Assembly (NCBI RefSeq): GCF_947648125.1
Contig: NZ_CANSMR010000002.1
Coordinates: 372,001-436,000, forward strand
Length of the DNA: 64,000 nucleotides
Origin: an uncultured Bradyrhizobium sp.
GTDB lineage: Bacteria > Pseudomonadota > Alphaproteobacteria > Rhizobiales > Xanthobacteraceae
Direction of reading: 5' to 3'
Below, piece after piece: positions 7,388 through 15,226 of this stretch. The position numbers were made by a program, and so were the translations under genes. The notes beneath the pieces are model-generated. The model made no database searches. It had not been told where the DNA came from and saw only the letters and a program-made list of their open reading frames with translations. The number at the start of each line of letters is the position of its first letter. Position 1 is the stretch's first letter.

Positions 7388-8071
7388 TTGGAAACCGCGC
7401 TTTATCTGCCCGTCAAACGCTTCCTGGAAAAGCTCGGCTTCACGGTGAAGGGCGAGGTCGGCGGCTGCGACCTCGTGGCACTGAGCGGCGGTGATCCGCC
7501 TGTCGTCGTGATCGGCGAACTGAAGCTCGCCTTCAATCTCGAACTGATCCTGCAGGCGGTCGATCGCGCCGGCGCCGCCGACGAGGTGTGGATCGCGGCC
7601 AAGGTGTCGGCCCGCGGCAAAGGCCGCGAGAGCGATGCGCGCTATCGCAATCTGTGCCGGCGGCTCGGCTTCGGCATGCTCGGCGTCACCGATCGCGGCG
7701 ACGTCGAGGTGTTGGTGCCGCCGCCGACTGCGGCACCACGCCGCAATCCGAAGAAGCGCTCGCGCCTGATCACCGAGCATCGGAAACGCAAGGGCGATCC
7801 TGCCATGGGCGGATCGACGCGGGCGCCGATCATGACCGCCTACCGGCAGCAGGCGCTGGCCTGCGCCTGTGCGCTGTCGGATGGCCCCCGGCGAGTGCGC
7901 GACCTGCGCGCCGAGATTCCCGACGCCGGCAAGATCCTACAGCATAATGTCTACGGCTGGTTCGATCGCGCCGAGCGCGGCATCTATGTGCTGACCGATG
8001 CCGGCCGTGCCGCGTTGAAGCGCTGGCCGCAGCAGCCGATCAATGCATCAGGGGCGGAAGCCGCCCCGTAA
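7388..8071 (+). CDS. DUF2161 family protein with PD-(D/E)xK nuclease-like fold
   Basis: 227 residues starting at a TTG supported by CAGGAG 9 bases upstream. The N-terminal domain (1-110) reads LYLPVKRFLEKLGFTVKGEVGGCDLVAL, then VVVIGELKLAFNLELILQAVDRA. The Asp of GCDLVAL and the E-x-K of GELK are spaced like a restriction-endonuclease-fold active site. A basic linker (RRNPKKRSRLITEHRKRK) leads to a C-terminal winged-helix-like region ending GWFDRAERGIYVLTDAGRAAL. DUF2161 is annotated as a putative phosphodiesterase; its biological role is unknown. The nuclease-plus-DNA-binding layout suggests action on DNA. Confidence 0.85.
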   Translation: METALYLPVKRFLEKLGFTVKGEVGGCDLVALSGGDPPVVVIGELKLAFNLELILQAVDRAGAADEVWIAAKVSARGKGRESDARYRNLCRRLGFGMLGVTDRGDVEVLVPPPTAAPRRNPKKRSRLITEHRKRKGDPAMGGSTRAPIMTAYRQQALACACALSDGPRRVRDLRAEIPDAGKILQHNVYGWFDRAERGIYVLTDAGRAALKRWPQQPINASGAEAAP

Positions 8072-8086
8072 CAACAGGGGGAGATC

Positions 8087-8386
8087 ATGATCGTCGTCAC
8101 CGGCAGCGTTACCGCCCGCCCCGACTCGTTCGACGAGGTGCGGCGATTGAGCCTCGAACATGTCCATCGCTCGCGCACCGAGCCCGGCTGCATCTCGCAC
8201 GCGGTGCATGTCGACTGCGAGAATCCGCTCAGGCTAGTATTTTTCGAGCAATGGGCCGACCCCGCCGCGTTGGCGGCGCATTTTGCGGTCCCCGCCTCGC
8301 GCGATTTCGTCCGCTCCCTGCAATCTCTTGCGGCCGTAGCGACCACCATCGAACTTTATGACGCTCACAAGATTGAGAGACTCTAG
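8087..8386 (+). CDS. Antibiotic biosynthesis monooxygenase (ABM) family protein
   Basis: A 99-residue ferredoxin-like single-domain protein: MIVVTGSVTARPDSFDEVRRL, then RTEPGCISHAVHVDCENP and FFEQWADPAALAAHF. These are the usual ABM/quinol monooxygenase signatures (EPGC.., F.E.W.d..a...H). Members are small dimeric oxygenases or heme-degrading proteins, acting without cofactor on quinols in some cases. GGGGAG precedes the ATG. It follows the DUF2161 gene by 15 bases and is probably cotranscribed with it. Confidence 0.88.
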   Translation: MIVVTGSVTARPDSFDEVRRLSLEHVHRSRTEPGCISHAVHVDCENPLRLVFFEQWADPAALAAHFAVPASRDFVRSLQSLAAVATTIELYDAHKIERL

Positions 8387-8475
8387 CTGCATGGCTGGAT
8401 TGCCATCTCATATTCATATTGCAATGCAACATTGGGGACCTTACGTATCTCCCGCGATTCAAAGATGAGGCGGCG

Positions 8476-8784
8476 ATGAGCGGAGACTGGAACACCAAGT
8501 ATGGCACCCGGCGCGTGCGGCATGATCCGCCGACGCTGGAGGAGGCAATCTTCGCCGCCATCGGCATCACCGAAGACGTGGAGGCCCAGGCCGAGATCGC
8601 GTCGTCCCTGATGGGGCTGCCCTATGAAGAGGTGCTGGCCGAGGTGAAGAAGACCGCGCGCGTCAGCGCCCGCACCGGCACGGCAACCCGCGTGATCGCC
8701 GGCGAACAGGGCGCGCAGCGTTCGGTCGTGGTCGAGCGCCGTGTGGTCCGCCGCTTCGCGATCGACAAGCGCACCGGCACCTGA
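8476..8784 (+). CDS. Conserved-type hypothetical protein
   Basis: A 102-residue protein from the ATG preceded by GAGG (MSGDWNTKYGTRRVRHDPPTL); an upstream ATG at 8419 lacks a ribosome-binding site. The middle, TLEEAIFAAIGITEDVEAQAEIASSLMGLPYEEVLAEV, predicts two amphipathic helices. The C-terminus is basic with paired VVVERRVVRRF strands. No membrane segment. The family is not one I can name. A strong bidirectional terminator follows 24 bases after the stop. Confidence 0.75.
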   Translation: MSGDWNTKYGTRRVRHDPPTLEEAIFAAIGITEDVEAQAEIASSLMGLPYEEVLAEVKKTARVSARTGTATRVIAGEQGAQRSVVVERRVVRRFAIDKRTGT

Positions 8785-8808
8785 ACAACGACATCCGGTT
8801 ACTCAAAG

Positions 8809-8843
8809 AAAAAGGGCAATCAGCTGAGCGGATTGCCCTTTTT
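8809..8843. terminator. Bidirectional intrinsic terminator
   Basis: AAAAAGGGCAAT and ATTGCCCTTTTT form a perfect 12-bp stem around an 11-nt loop. Each strand ends in a T-run, so it can stop transcription from both the upstream plus-strand gene and the convergent GNAT gene. Confidence 0.92.
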
Positions 8844-8865
8844 GTATTTGACGTGAGATCTCAGC

Positions 8866-9489
8866 TCAGGCTGCCCGGCCCCAGCCGGACATCTGCATCA
8901 CCATTCGCCAGTAGGCGCGGTTCATGTCGACGATCGCGCGCGCGGCCTCGACCGGAGTCACCGGAGCAGCGACCGGCGCCGGTTCAGCCTGGTGCGGTTC
9001 GGTCAGATCGATGCTGCCAGTGGACTCGCCGTGACGGAAGGTCAGCTGGGCACCGAACTTGGTGGCGAGCGCACGCATCGCGTCGTTCTGCGCGCCCGTC
9101 GTGATGCGCAGGCTGCCGTAGCCCTTGGCATGCGCCTCGGCGATCAGCTTGCGGAACAGGGTGCTGCCGACGCCCCTGCGCCGAACCGACCGCTCCACGC
9201 TGAAGGCGATTTCCGGCTGTGCATCCGGTGACTGCTCCGGCGGATGCAACTCGGCCGCGCCGCGGACCACGCCATCCTCGAAATAGGCGATGATGACGGT
9301 GCCGTCGTTGGCGCAGCGCTCGGCATAGCGGCGGATGAAACTGTCGTCGATGAAGCCATGAAAACGATCATGGCGGCTGGTACGGTCCAGTCGCAGCAGG
9401 TGATCGCGCAGCAGAGGAAGCTCCTCCTGCTGGCTCAACGTCCGCACGGTGCCCTTGGCGGACGTCGGACGAATGGAATCATAGTTCAT
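8866..9489 (-). CDS. GNAT family N-acetyltransferase
   Basis: A 207-residue GNAT. The acetyl-CoA-binding motif A is FSVERSVRRRGVGSTLFRKLI (the R-R-x-G-V-G pyrophosphate loop), preceded by VVRGAAELHPPE and followed by ITTGAQNDAMRALATKFGA. After about residue 155 there is a Pro/Ala/Glu-rich linker and a short helical tail (AARAIVDMNRAYWRMVMQ), so it is longer than the minimal domain. GAGGAG lies 8 bases before the ATG. On the minus strand, TTGAAT-17-AATATA (around 9570-9542) is a weak promoter candidate. Acceptor substrate unknown. Confidence 0.88.
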   Translation of the reverse strand: MNYDSIRPTSAKGTVRTLSQQEELPLLRDHLLRLDRTSRHDRFHGFIDDSFIRRYAERCANDGTVIIAYFEDGVVRGAAELHPPEQSPDAQPEIAFSVERSVRRRGVGSTLFRKLIAEAHAKGYGSLRITTGAQNDAMRALATKFGAQLTFRHGESTGSIDLTEPHQAEPAPVAAPVTPVEAARAIVDMNRAYWRMVMQMSGWGRAA

Positions 9490-9594
9490 TTCATAACTCC
9501 TCTTGGTAGCCCTCGAGGAGGCGTCGAGTCCCTAGCACCCCTATATTGTGCGTCGCAGCATATAATTCAAGTCTCTAGATTCATTTAAGTAAAC

Positions 9595-9622
9595 AATGAT
9601 GTGATCGACAAATCACATCATT
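9595..9622. repeat. AT-rich perfect inverted repeat
   Basis: AATGATGTGAT, loop CGACAA, ATCACATCATT: an 11-bp perfect dyad in an A+T-rich gap between the thioesterase stop and the GNAT start. It lacks a strong U-tract, so it may be either a weak terminator for the thioesterase gene or an operator (GntR/MarR-like in size) for the GNAT gene. Confidence 0.55.
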
Positions 9623-9628
9623 GCCTCA

Positions 9629-10027
9629 TCATAATACCAATTGCGTTTGCGTAACCACCGCAACCAGCTTGCCGTCCTCGGTCTCCAGCCTGGTCTGCCA
9701 GACCTGGGTCCGCCGGCCCCGATGAACCGGTGTCGCCGTCGCGATCACGGTGGTGCCCTCCTTGGCCCCACCGATGAAGTTGGTCTTGCTCTCCAGCGTC
9801 GTGGTGCCCCTGGCGTCCTCAGGCAGGTTGATCACGGTGGCGGCGGCGCCGACCGAGTCGGCGAAGGCCATCACCGCACCGCCGTGGATGGTGTTGCGCA
9901 GGGTACAGAGGTCCGGCCGCACCAGCATTTTCGCGACCACGCGATCCGGGCTGGCTTCGGTGAAGGTGACGCCCTTCAGTTCCGCAAACGGCATCTTCAT
10001 CGACTGGATCTTTTCGAGCGGCGTCAT
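9629..10027 (-). CDS. PaaI family hotdog thioesterase
   Basis: A 132-residue single hotdog domain: TLRNTIHGGAVMAFADSVGAAATVI carries the family's N-x-x-G/HGG substrate and helix signature, followed by TTTLESKTNFIGGAKEGTTVIATATPVHRGRRTQVWQ. It hydrolyses acyl- or aryl-CoA thioesters in the cytosol; the exact substrate is unknown. The ATG was chosen because AGGGAG lies 5 bases before it; a GTG two codons upstream would sit inside that Shine-Dalgarno sequence. Confidence 0.9.
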   Translation of the reverse strand: MTPLEKIQSMKMPFAELKGVTFTEASPDRVVAKMLVRPDLCTLRNTIHGGAVMAFADSVGAAATVINLPEDARGTTTLESKTNFIGGAKEGTTVIATATPVHRGRRTQVWQTRLETEDGKLVAVVTQTQLVL

Positions 10028-10177
10028 GGGCACTCCCTAGCTTATGCGGGCTTCTTCGAGATTGGTGTTCGGCATGATGGATTGCCTGACCGGGCCGGGC
10101 AATGACGTCAGAGGTAATGGTGAGGATGACGTCATGACCGCCGTGACAATCGCTGGCTGGTCTGCATACCGTCGGCG

Positions 10178-10966
10178 ATGCGCGACTTCCCTCCCCGCCG
10201 GATCGTCTGCCTCACCGAAGAGACGGTCGAGACGCTGTACCTGCTCGGCGAGCAGGACCGCATCGTCGGCGTCTCCGGCTACGCGGTGCGGCCGCCCGAG
10301 GTTCGCCGCGAGAAGCCGCGTGTGTCGGCGTTCATCTCCGCCGACATTCCGAAGATCCTGGCACTTGAGCCCGATCTCGTGCTCGCCTTCTCCGATCTGC
10401 AGGCCGACATCGTCGCCGATCTCGTGCGCGCCGGTGTCGCCGTCCATGTCTTCAATCAGCGTGATGTCGCCGGCATCCTTGCGATGGTCCGCAGCCTCGG
10501 TGCGATGGTCGGCGCCGCCGAGCGCGCCGGGCAACTCGCGCAAGGACTCGAACAGCGGCTGGCCGCGATCGCAGCGACGCCGCGCCCGGCGCCGCGGCCA
10601 AAGGTCTATTTCGAGGAATGGGACGATCCCTTGATCAGCGGCATCGGCTGGGTGTCCGAACTGATCGACATCGCCGGCGGCGAAGACGCGCTGCCGCACC
10701 TGCGCGCGCACAAGGCCGCCAAGGATCGCATCGTCACGCCCGACGCCGTGCGCGCGGCGATGCCCGACGTGATCCTGGCGTCCTGGTGCGGCAAGAAGGT
10801 GGTGCCCGACCGGATCCGCAAGCGCACTGGGTGGAGTGACATTCCGGCCGTGCGCAACGACCGCATCGTCGAGATCAAATCGACGATCATCCTGCAGCCC
10901 GGCCCCGCCGCGCTGACCGACGGGCTTGATGCGATCGTGAAGGCTTTGTGGGCGGAGCGGGGTTGA
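10178..10966 (+). CDS. BtuF-like cobalamin/siderophore-type binding protein without signal peptide
   Basis: A 262-residue helical-backbone (type III) binding protein: RRIVCLTEETVETLYLLGEQDRIVGVSGY, then ISADIPKILALEPDLVLAF, DIPAVRNDRIVEIKS and LQPGPAALTDGLDAI. These are the ordered blocks of BtuF/FhuD-like proteins. The N-terminus (MRDFPPRR) is polar and has no signal peptide or lipobox, and no ABC permease or ATPase lies adjacent. It may therefore be a cytosolic corrinoid- or metal-complex-binding protein. The ATG has a poor ribosome-binding site, and I see no secretion signal further upstream in frame. Confidence 0.8.
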   Translation: MRDFPPRRIVCLTEETVETLYLLGEQDRIVGVSGYAVRPPEVRREKPRVSAFISADIPKILALEPDLVLAFSDLQADIVADLVRAGVAVHVFNQRDVAGILAMVRSLGAMVGAAERAGQLAQGLEQRLAAIAATPRPAPRPKVYFEEWDDPLISGIGWVSELIDIAGGEDALPHLRAHKAAKDRIVTPDAVRAAMPDVILASWCGKKVVPDRIRKRTGWSDIPAVRNDRIVEIKSTIILQPGPAALTDGLDAIVKALWAERG

Positions 10967-10979
10967 GTACCTGCCGCCG

Positions 10980-11060
10980 TCATTGCGAGCGCAGCGAAGC
11001 AATCCATCTCACCGCTAGCCGCGAGATGGATTGCTTCGTCGCTTCGCTCCTCGCAATGAC
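10980..11060. repeat. REP-like palindromic element (GTCATTGCGAGCG type)
   Basis: GTCATTGCGAGCGCAGCGAA and the reverse-complementary TTCGCTCCTCGCAATGAC bracket a central AAGCAATCCATCTC/GAGATGGATTGCTT stem. The whole 81-bp unit is an imperfect palindrome lying just after the BtuF-like gene. Palindromes of this kind are dispersed between genes in Bradyrhizobium genomes. Confidence 0.85.
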
Positions 11061-11075
11061 GAGGAAGGAGCGGAA

Positions 11076-12353
11076 CTACGCCTTCTCTACCCCGCACCAT
11101 TCAGCGATGAACAGCGCGGTCGCCTTGGTCGACTTCAGCAGCGAATCCAATTCGACATATTCGTTGAAGCCGTGCATCGCCGCACCACTGGCGCCGAAGC
11201 AGAGGCTCGGGATGTCGTAGTTCAGGCCGTAGAAGCGCGTGTCGGTCAGCGCGGTGAAGGCGCGGTCTTCCACCGCGCCGCCATAGACCGCCTGATGTGC
11301 CTTGGCGAAGGCGGCTTCCGGCGCCTCGGAATTCACCAGCTCATAGCCTTCCGACAGGAACCCCGACCATTCCACCTGCGGCGGATTGTTGGAGAGGAAA
11401 CGATGGTCGCGCGCCGCGGCCGACACGCAGGCCAGAATCTCCTGCTGGCATTCGGCGATCGACCAGCCCGGCAGCACCGCGATGCGGCAGTCGACATCGC
11501 ACCAGGCCGGCACGCTGGACGCCCAGTCGCCGCCCTTGATGATGCCCGGGTTGAAGTTGATCGGGTGATTGACGTCCTTGAAATGGCGGTCGGCCTTGGC
11601 GCGCTCGTTCCAGGCGATCTCGAGCTTCTCCAGCGCATGCATCAGGTGATATGCCGCCATGATCGCGTTCGAGCCGGCACCGGCCTCGAACACATGCACC
11701 GGGAAGCCGCGCACCTTCAGGCGGAACCAGATCACCCCGACCTGCGAGCGGATCATCTTGCCGTTGGTCGGCTCCGGGATAAAGCAGGCATCGGCGCGAT
11801 AGCCGCGCTGCAAGGTCGAGAGCGCGCCGACGCCGGTGCTCTCCTCCTCGATGACAGACTGGAAGTGAATCCGCGCCGTCGGCTTCAGCCCGGCTTTCTT
11901 GATCGCATCCAGCGCATAGAGCGCGGCAATGGTGCCGGACTTCATGTCGCAGGCGCCGCGGCCGTACATCCTGCCGTCCTTGATGACCGGCGAGAACGGC
12001 GGCGTCTCCCACATCTCGAGCGGGCCGGTCGGCACCACGTCGCAGTGGCCCTGCAGGATCAGCGATTTGCCGGCATTGGTGGCCGGGCGATAGGTGCCGA
12101 CCACCGTCCGCGCCTTGGAGAAATCATGCTCGATCGGGCCGAAGCCGCGCAGGTCCTTCAGCTCGTCGAGATTGATGTGCCAGTCGTCGACCTCATAGCC
12201 GCGCTCGCGCAGGAGATCGCCGATCATGTCCTGGCACGGCCCCTCGGCGCCGCGGGTCGAGGGGATCGCGACAAAGGCCTGCGTCGTCGCAAGCTGCGCA
12301 TCGAATCCCTCGTCAACGGCGGCAAGGATTCGTTGTTGCGTCTCGGCAGTCAT
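11076..12353 (-). CDS. ArgE/DapE family M20 deacylase
   Basis: A 425-residue zinc-dependent amidohydrolase of the acetylornithine deacetylase/succinyl-diaminopimelate desuccinylase family. The visible metal and catalytic residues are in QGHCDVVPTG (His, Asp), GRGACDMKSG (bridging Asp), VIEEESTGVG (general-base Glu, ligand Glu), FIPEPTN (ligand) and the C-terminal GAAMHGFNEYV (His). The lid/dimer domain lies at about 195-310. A divergent substrate is likely because the biosynthetic argE or dapE is usually elsewhere; no arginine or lysine genes flank it. An Ile/Leu-rich signal is absent, so it is cytosolic. Confidence 0.9.
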   Translation of the reverse strand: MTAETQQRILAAVDEGFDAQLATTQAFVAIPSTRGAEGPCQDMIGDLLRERGYEVDDWHINLDELKDLRGFGPIEHDFSKARTVVGTYRPATNAGKSLILQGHCDVVPTGPLEMWETPPFSPVIKDGRMYGRGACDMKSGTIAALYALDAIKKAGLKPTARIHFQSVIEEESTGVGALSTLQRGYRADACFIPEPTNGKMIRSQVGVIWFRLKVRGFPVHVFEAGAGSNAIMAAYHLMHALEKLEIAWNERAKADRHFKDVNHPINFNPGIIKGGDWASSVPAWCDVDCRIAVLPGWSIAECQQEILACVSAAARDHRFLSNNPPQVEWSGFLSEGYELVNSEAPEAAFAKAHQAVYGGAVEDRAFTALTDTRFYGLNYDIPSLCFGASGAAMHGFNEYVELDSLLKSTKATALFIAEWCGVEKA

Positions 12354-12408
12354 TCGGCAGCTCCATGGAGGACATCAGAAAAGGCGGGAGCCGCACCGTA
12401 ACCCGATT

Positions 12409-13134
12409 TCACCCCTCCTTGTATTGCGCAAAATAGGCATCCCGCAATGCATCTTCGAGCAGACGGCCTTCCGAATAGCCATCAAGCGTCGCAGGCCGCG
12501 TCACGCCGTCGAGCAACCGCGGGCACGGCTCGGGTGCGCCGAGCACGGTGCGAACCGGAATACGCTCGGCATAGATCGGCAACTCGTAATCCTCGTCGTC
12601 GTCGGCGACGCCCTTGGCGCGCACTTTTGCCGAGGCCTCCTCGATCTCCATCGCGATGAACGAGGTCGCCTTGATCTCCTGCTTGTTGCTGGCGCGCAGG
12701 CTCGCGGTGCGCTCGGGAAAGAAGCGGTCGACCATCGCAACGATCGCGCGCTCCTTCTCCTCGGGGTCGGTCACGAGATAGGCTGACCCGAACGCCATCA
12801 CCGCGCGATAGTCGGCCGAATGGTTGAAGCCGCAGCGCGCCAGCACCAGGCTGTCGAGATGGGCGACCGTCAGGCACACCCGCTGGCCTTCGGACTGGTT
12901 CTCCAGCATCCGGCTCGCGCTGGAGCCATGCCAGTAGAGCTTGGTGCCCTCGCGCCAGAAGAAGGTCGGCGTGCAATAGGGCTGGCCGTCGATCACGTAG
13001 GAGACATGGCACAGCATCGAGGCGTCCAGGATCTTGTGCACGGTGGCGTGGTCGTAGAAGCCGCGGTCATGGCGGCGCTTGACCCGGTTGCGGGACGACA
13101 TGGGGTAGGACGGAGTGGACGCGCCTTCGGTCAC
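12409..13134 (-). CDS. Pyridoxamine 5'-phosphate oxidase-family (FMN-binding split-barrel) protein
   Basis: 241 residues from a GTG with GAAAGG 7-8 bases upstream; an ATG 11 codons later (MSSRNRVKRRHDRG) is the alternative. Core motifs are RGFYDHATVHKILDASMLCHVSYVIDGQPYCTPTFFWREG, KLYWHGSSASRML (the FMN-phosphate contact) and DYRAVMAFGSAYLV. It belongs to the broad nim-/PPOX-like flavin group, not to PdxH itself. It is divergent from a MocR regulator whose class typically senses PLP, so a role in B6 handling or a PLP-linked stress response is a fair inference. Confidence 0.85.
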   Translation of the reverse strand: MTEGASTPSYPMSSRNRVKRRHDRGFYDHATVHKILDASMLCHVSYVIDGQPYCTPTFFWREGTKLYWHGSSASRMLENQSEGQRVCLTVAHLDSLVLARCGFNHSADYRAVMAFGSAYLVTDPEEKERAIVAMVDRFFPERTASLRASNKQEIKATSFIAMEIEEASAKVRAKGVADDDEDYELPIYAERIPVRTVLGAPEPCPRLLDGVTRPATLDGYSEGRLLEDALRDAYFAQYKEG

Positions 13135-13152
13135 GGCAGTGCCTTTCGAAAT

Positions 13153-13167
13153 CTGGAATCTGTCCAG
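13153..13167. promoter_or_regulatory. Dyad in the PPOX/MocR divergent promoter region
   Basis: CTGGA-N5-TCCAG lies midway in the 73-bp gap between the divergent starts. MocR/PdxR regulators usually bind next to their own gene in such gaps, so this is the best operator candidate. Only five base pairs per arm are symmetric. Confidence 0.4.
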
Positions 13168-13207
13168 AGTTGTAGCGGCCCATTTGGTCTGCGATAGTGC
13201 CAATTCC

Positions 13208-14722
13208 ATGCGAAAAATTCCGACCAATTCTCGAGAGCCCACGGCGCGCAAGCCGGAGCTGCCGCTCGACCTCACCGGCCCGCACGTGACCGCGGGCGCG
13301 GCCTCGCAGCAGCGGCTCTATCAGGCGCTGTGCCACACCATCGTCGGCGGCCTCGTCAAGCCGGGCGAGCCGCTGCCGCCGTCGCGCGCGCTGGCGAAAC
13401 AGACCGGCTTCCGCCGCAACGCTGTCACTACGGCCTATGAGCGGCTGATCGCCGACGGCTTTGCAGTGGCGACCACGGGTTCCGGCACCTTCGTTGCGGC
13501 GCGCATTCCGGCCCAGGCCACCGCGCCGCGACGCGCCAAGATCGAGATCGAGCCGCCGCAGCACAACGCGCTGTCGCTCGGCTGCACGCATATCGATGAC
13601 CGCGCGCTGCAGCGCTTCCGCGCCTTTGCCGGTCGCCGGCTGCGCGCCTTCGGCTCCGAGCATCTGCATTACGGCGATCCCCGCGGCAGCAGCGAGTTGC
13701 GCGCCGCGATCTCGGACCATTTGCTGTCGGCGCGTGGGCTGCGCTGCGATCCCGACCAGATCATGCTGGCCTCGGGCACGCTGCATGCGCTGCGCATCGT
13801 GCTCGGCGCCATCCTCAAGCCCGGCGATCAGGTCTGGTGCGAGGACCCCGGCTATCCGGCGGCGCGGCGTGCGATCGAGCATTGCGGCTATCGTCCGGTG
13901 TCGGTGCCGGTCGATGGCTCGGGCATGCGCATCGACAAGGGACGCGTATCCGCTCCCGCGGCGCGCGCCGCCTATGTCACGCCGTCGCACCAATTTCCGC
14001 TCGGCGTGCAGATGTCCATGCCGCGCCGGCTCGAGCTGCTCGACTGGGCCCGGGATGCCGGCGCCTTCGTGTTCGAGGACGATTACGACAGCGAGTTCCG
14101 TTACGACGGTGCGCCGCTGCTGTCGCTCGCCGGCATCGATCATCTGCGCCGCGTGATCTACATGGGCACGTTCGCGAAGACGCTGTTTCCGGGATTGCGG
14201 ATCGGTTACTGCGCCCTGCCCGAAGCCTTGATCGGTCCGGTGACGGCGGCGCGCGCCGCGCTCGATCGCTTTCCCGGCACCCTGATGGAAGGCGCGGTCG
14301 CCGACATGCTGAACTCCGGCGCCTTCGCCGCCAACCTGCGCAAATCGCGCAAACTCTATCGCGAGGCGCGCGACGTGCTGGCGGCGACACTCACCCGTGC
14401 ATCGGAGGGTGAGCTCACGGTTCCCGTGCCGTCGCAAGGCCTGCATCTCGTGGCGCGGCTCGATCCCTTAACCGATCCGCTGATCGCCGCGCAGGCCAAG
14501 GCCAATGCGGGCGTCGGCGGCTGGCTGCTGGCCGAGACCTATCATCGCGCACGGCCCCTGCCCGGCTTCGTGCTGGGATTCTCCGGTCATCCGGTTCCGC
14601 AACTTGTCGCGTCTGCGGAACAATTGGCGCAGACGACGCTGGCTGCGCTGCGCGCGACGCGCAAGAAATCCGTCAAGCCGTCCGCCACGCCGCAGCGCTC
14701 TAGGAGAATCGCAACCACCTGA
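13208..14722 (+). CDS. MocR/PdxR-type transcriptional regulator (GntR wHTH fused to aminotransferase domain)
   Basis: A 504-residue protein from the ATG giving MRKIPTNSREP; the frame is open further upstream. The winged helix (about 35-100) includes GEPLPPSRALAKQTGFRRNAVTTAYERL and GSGTFVAA. A linker leads to a fold-type I aminotransferase domain (about 120-480) with EDDYDSEFRYDG and the PLP-lysine motif GTFAKTLFPGLRIGYCALP. Proteins of this class use PLP or an amino-acid aldimine as effector and often control the divergent gene, here a PPOX-family protein. The C-terminus is basic (KKSVKPSATPQRSRR). Confidence 0.92.
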   Translation: MRKIPTNSREPTARKPELPLDLTGPHVTAGAASQQRLYQALCHTIVGGLVKPGEPLPPSRALAKQTGFRRNAVTTAYERLIADGFAVATTGSGTFVAARIPAQATAPRRAKIEIEPPQHNALSLGCTHIDDRALQRFRAFAGRRLRAFGSEHLHYGDPRGSSELRAAISDHLLSARGLRCDPDQIMLASGTLHALRIVLGAILKPGDQVWCEDPGYPAARRAIEHCGYRPVSVPVDGSGMRIDKGRVSAPAARAAYVTPSHQFPLGVQMSMPRRLELLDWARDAGAFVFEDDYDSEFRYDGAPLLSLAGIDHLRRVIYMGTFAKTLFPGLRIGYCALPEALIGPVTAARAALDRFPGTLMEGAVADMLNSGAFAANLRKSRKLYREARDVLAATLTRASEGELTVPVPSQGLHLVARLDPLTDPLIAAQAKANAGVGGWLLAETYHRARPLPGFVLGFSGHPVPQLVASAEQLAQTTLAALRATRKKSVKPSATPQRSRRIATT

Positions 14723-14768
14723 CTAAGGTCGCCCGCGTTCAGTCAGTGTCCGCCTATGGAGATACCGG

Positions 14769-14918
14769 ATGCCCAATCGCAACGTCCTGTATCTCGTGAT
14801 CGGCGCGCTGGTCGTGATCACAGGGATGCTCGGCTACAATCTGTATCAGGCGAAGAAGCAGCCCGAAGGCCTGCAGATCAATGTCGGCCCCGACGGGGTC
14901 AAGATCCAGAACAAGTGA
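14769..14918 (+). CDS. Small single-pass membrane protein, 49 aa
   Basis: The product MPNRNVLYLVIGALVVITGM followed by LGYNLYQAKKQPEGLQINVG and DGVKIQNK has one transmembrane helix at about 6-25. GGAG lies 6-7 bases before the ATG. The soluble tail is short and ends with a repeated LQINVGPDGVKIQ strand pattern. The next gene begins 11 bases downstream with its own AAGGAGG, so the two probably form an operon. No recognised family. Confidence 0.75.
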   Translation: MPNRNVLYLVIGALVVITGMLGYNLYQAKKQPEGLQINVGPDGVKIQNK

Positions 14919-14929
14919 AGGAGGCTGCG

Positions 14930-15172
14930 ATGCCGCGCATTGGATTGGTCGCGCTGGTCAGCGCCGCCGCGCTTGTCGCGATCATTCATTCCGCCTCCGC
15001 ACAGACCGTCATGCGCGAGGCCGACATCGTCGACCTCCGGGTCGGTCAGCGCGTCCTGGTCGACGACGGCTCCTGCCCGGCCGGGCAGATCAAGCAGGTG
15101 ATCGGCGCCAGGCTGAGCCAGAACGGCGTGGTGCGGACCCAAAGTTGCGTGCCGCGCCTCGCCAAAAAGTAA
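14930..15172 (+). CDS. Small exported protein (possibly DUF6719-like)
   Basis: 80 residues, with AAGGAGG 6 bases before the ATG. Residues 1-24 form a signal peptide (MPRIGLVALVSAAALVAIIH, then SASA-Q). The mature part reads MREADIVDLRVGQRVLVDDGSCPAGQIKQVIG then RTQSCVPRL: a compact two-cysteine beta domain. I associate GSCPAGQIKQV with the small uncharacterised DUF6719 proteins, but not with certainty. It lies downstream of the 49-aa membrane protein. Confidence 0.75.
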   Translation: MPRIGLVALVSAAALVAIIHSASAQTVMREADIVDLRVGQRVLVDDGSCPAGQIKQVIGARLSQNGVVRTQSCVPRLAKK

Positions 15173-15226
15173 AGCGCCCCGCTGTCGCGAGGCGCCTCAT
15201 TCATCATTGCTTCGGCAACACGCCGC

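Noticed and set aside
13067-14446. 459-aa minus-strand frame over the MocR gene
   Set aside because: It opposes a well-supported GntR-aminotransferase protein and has no domain.
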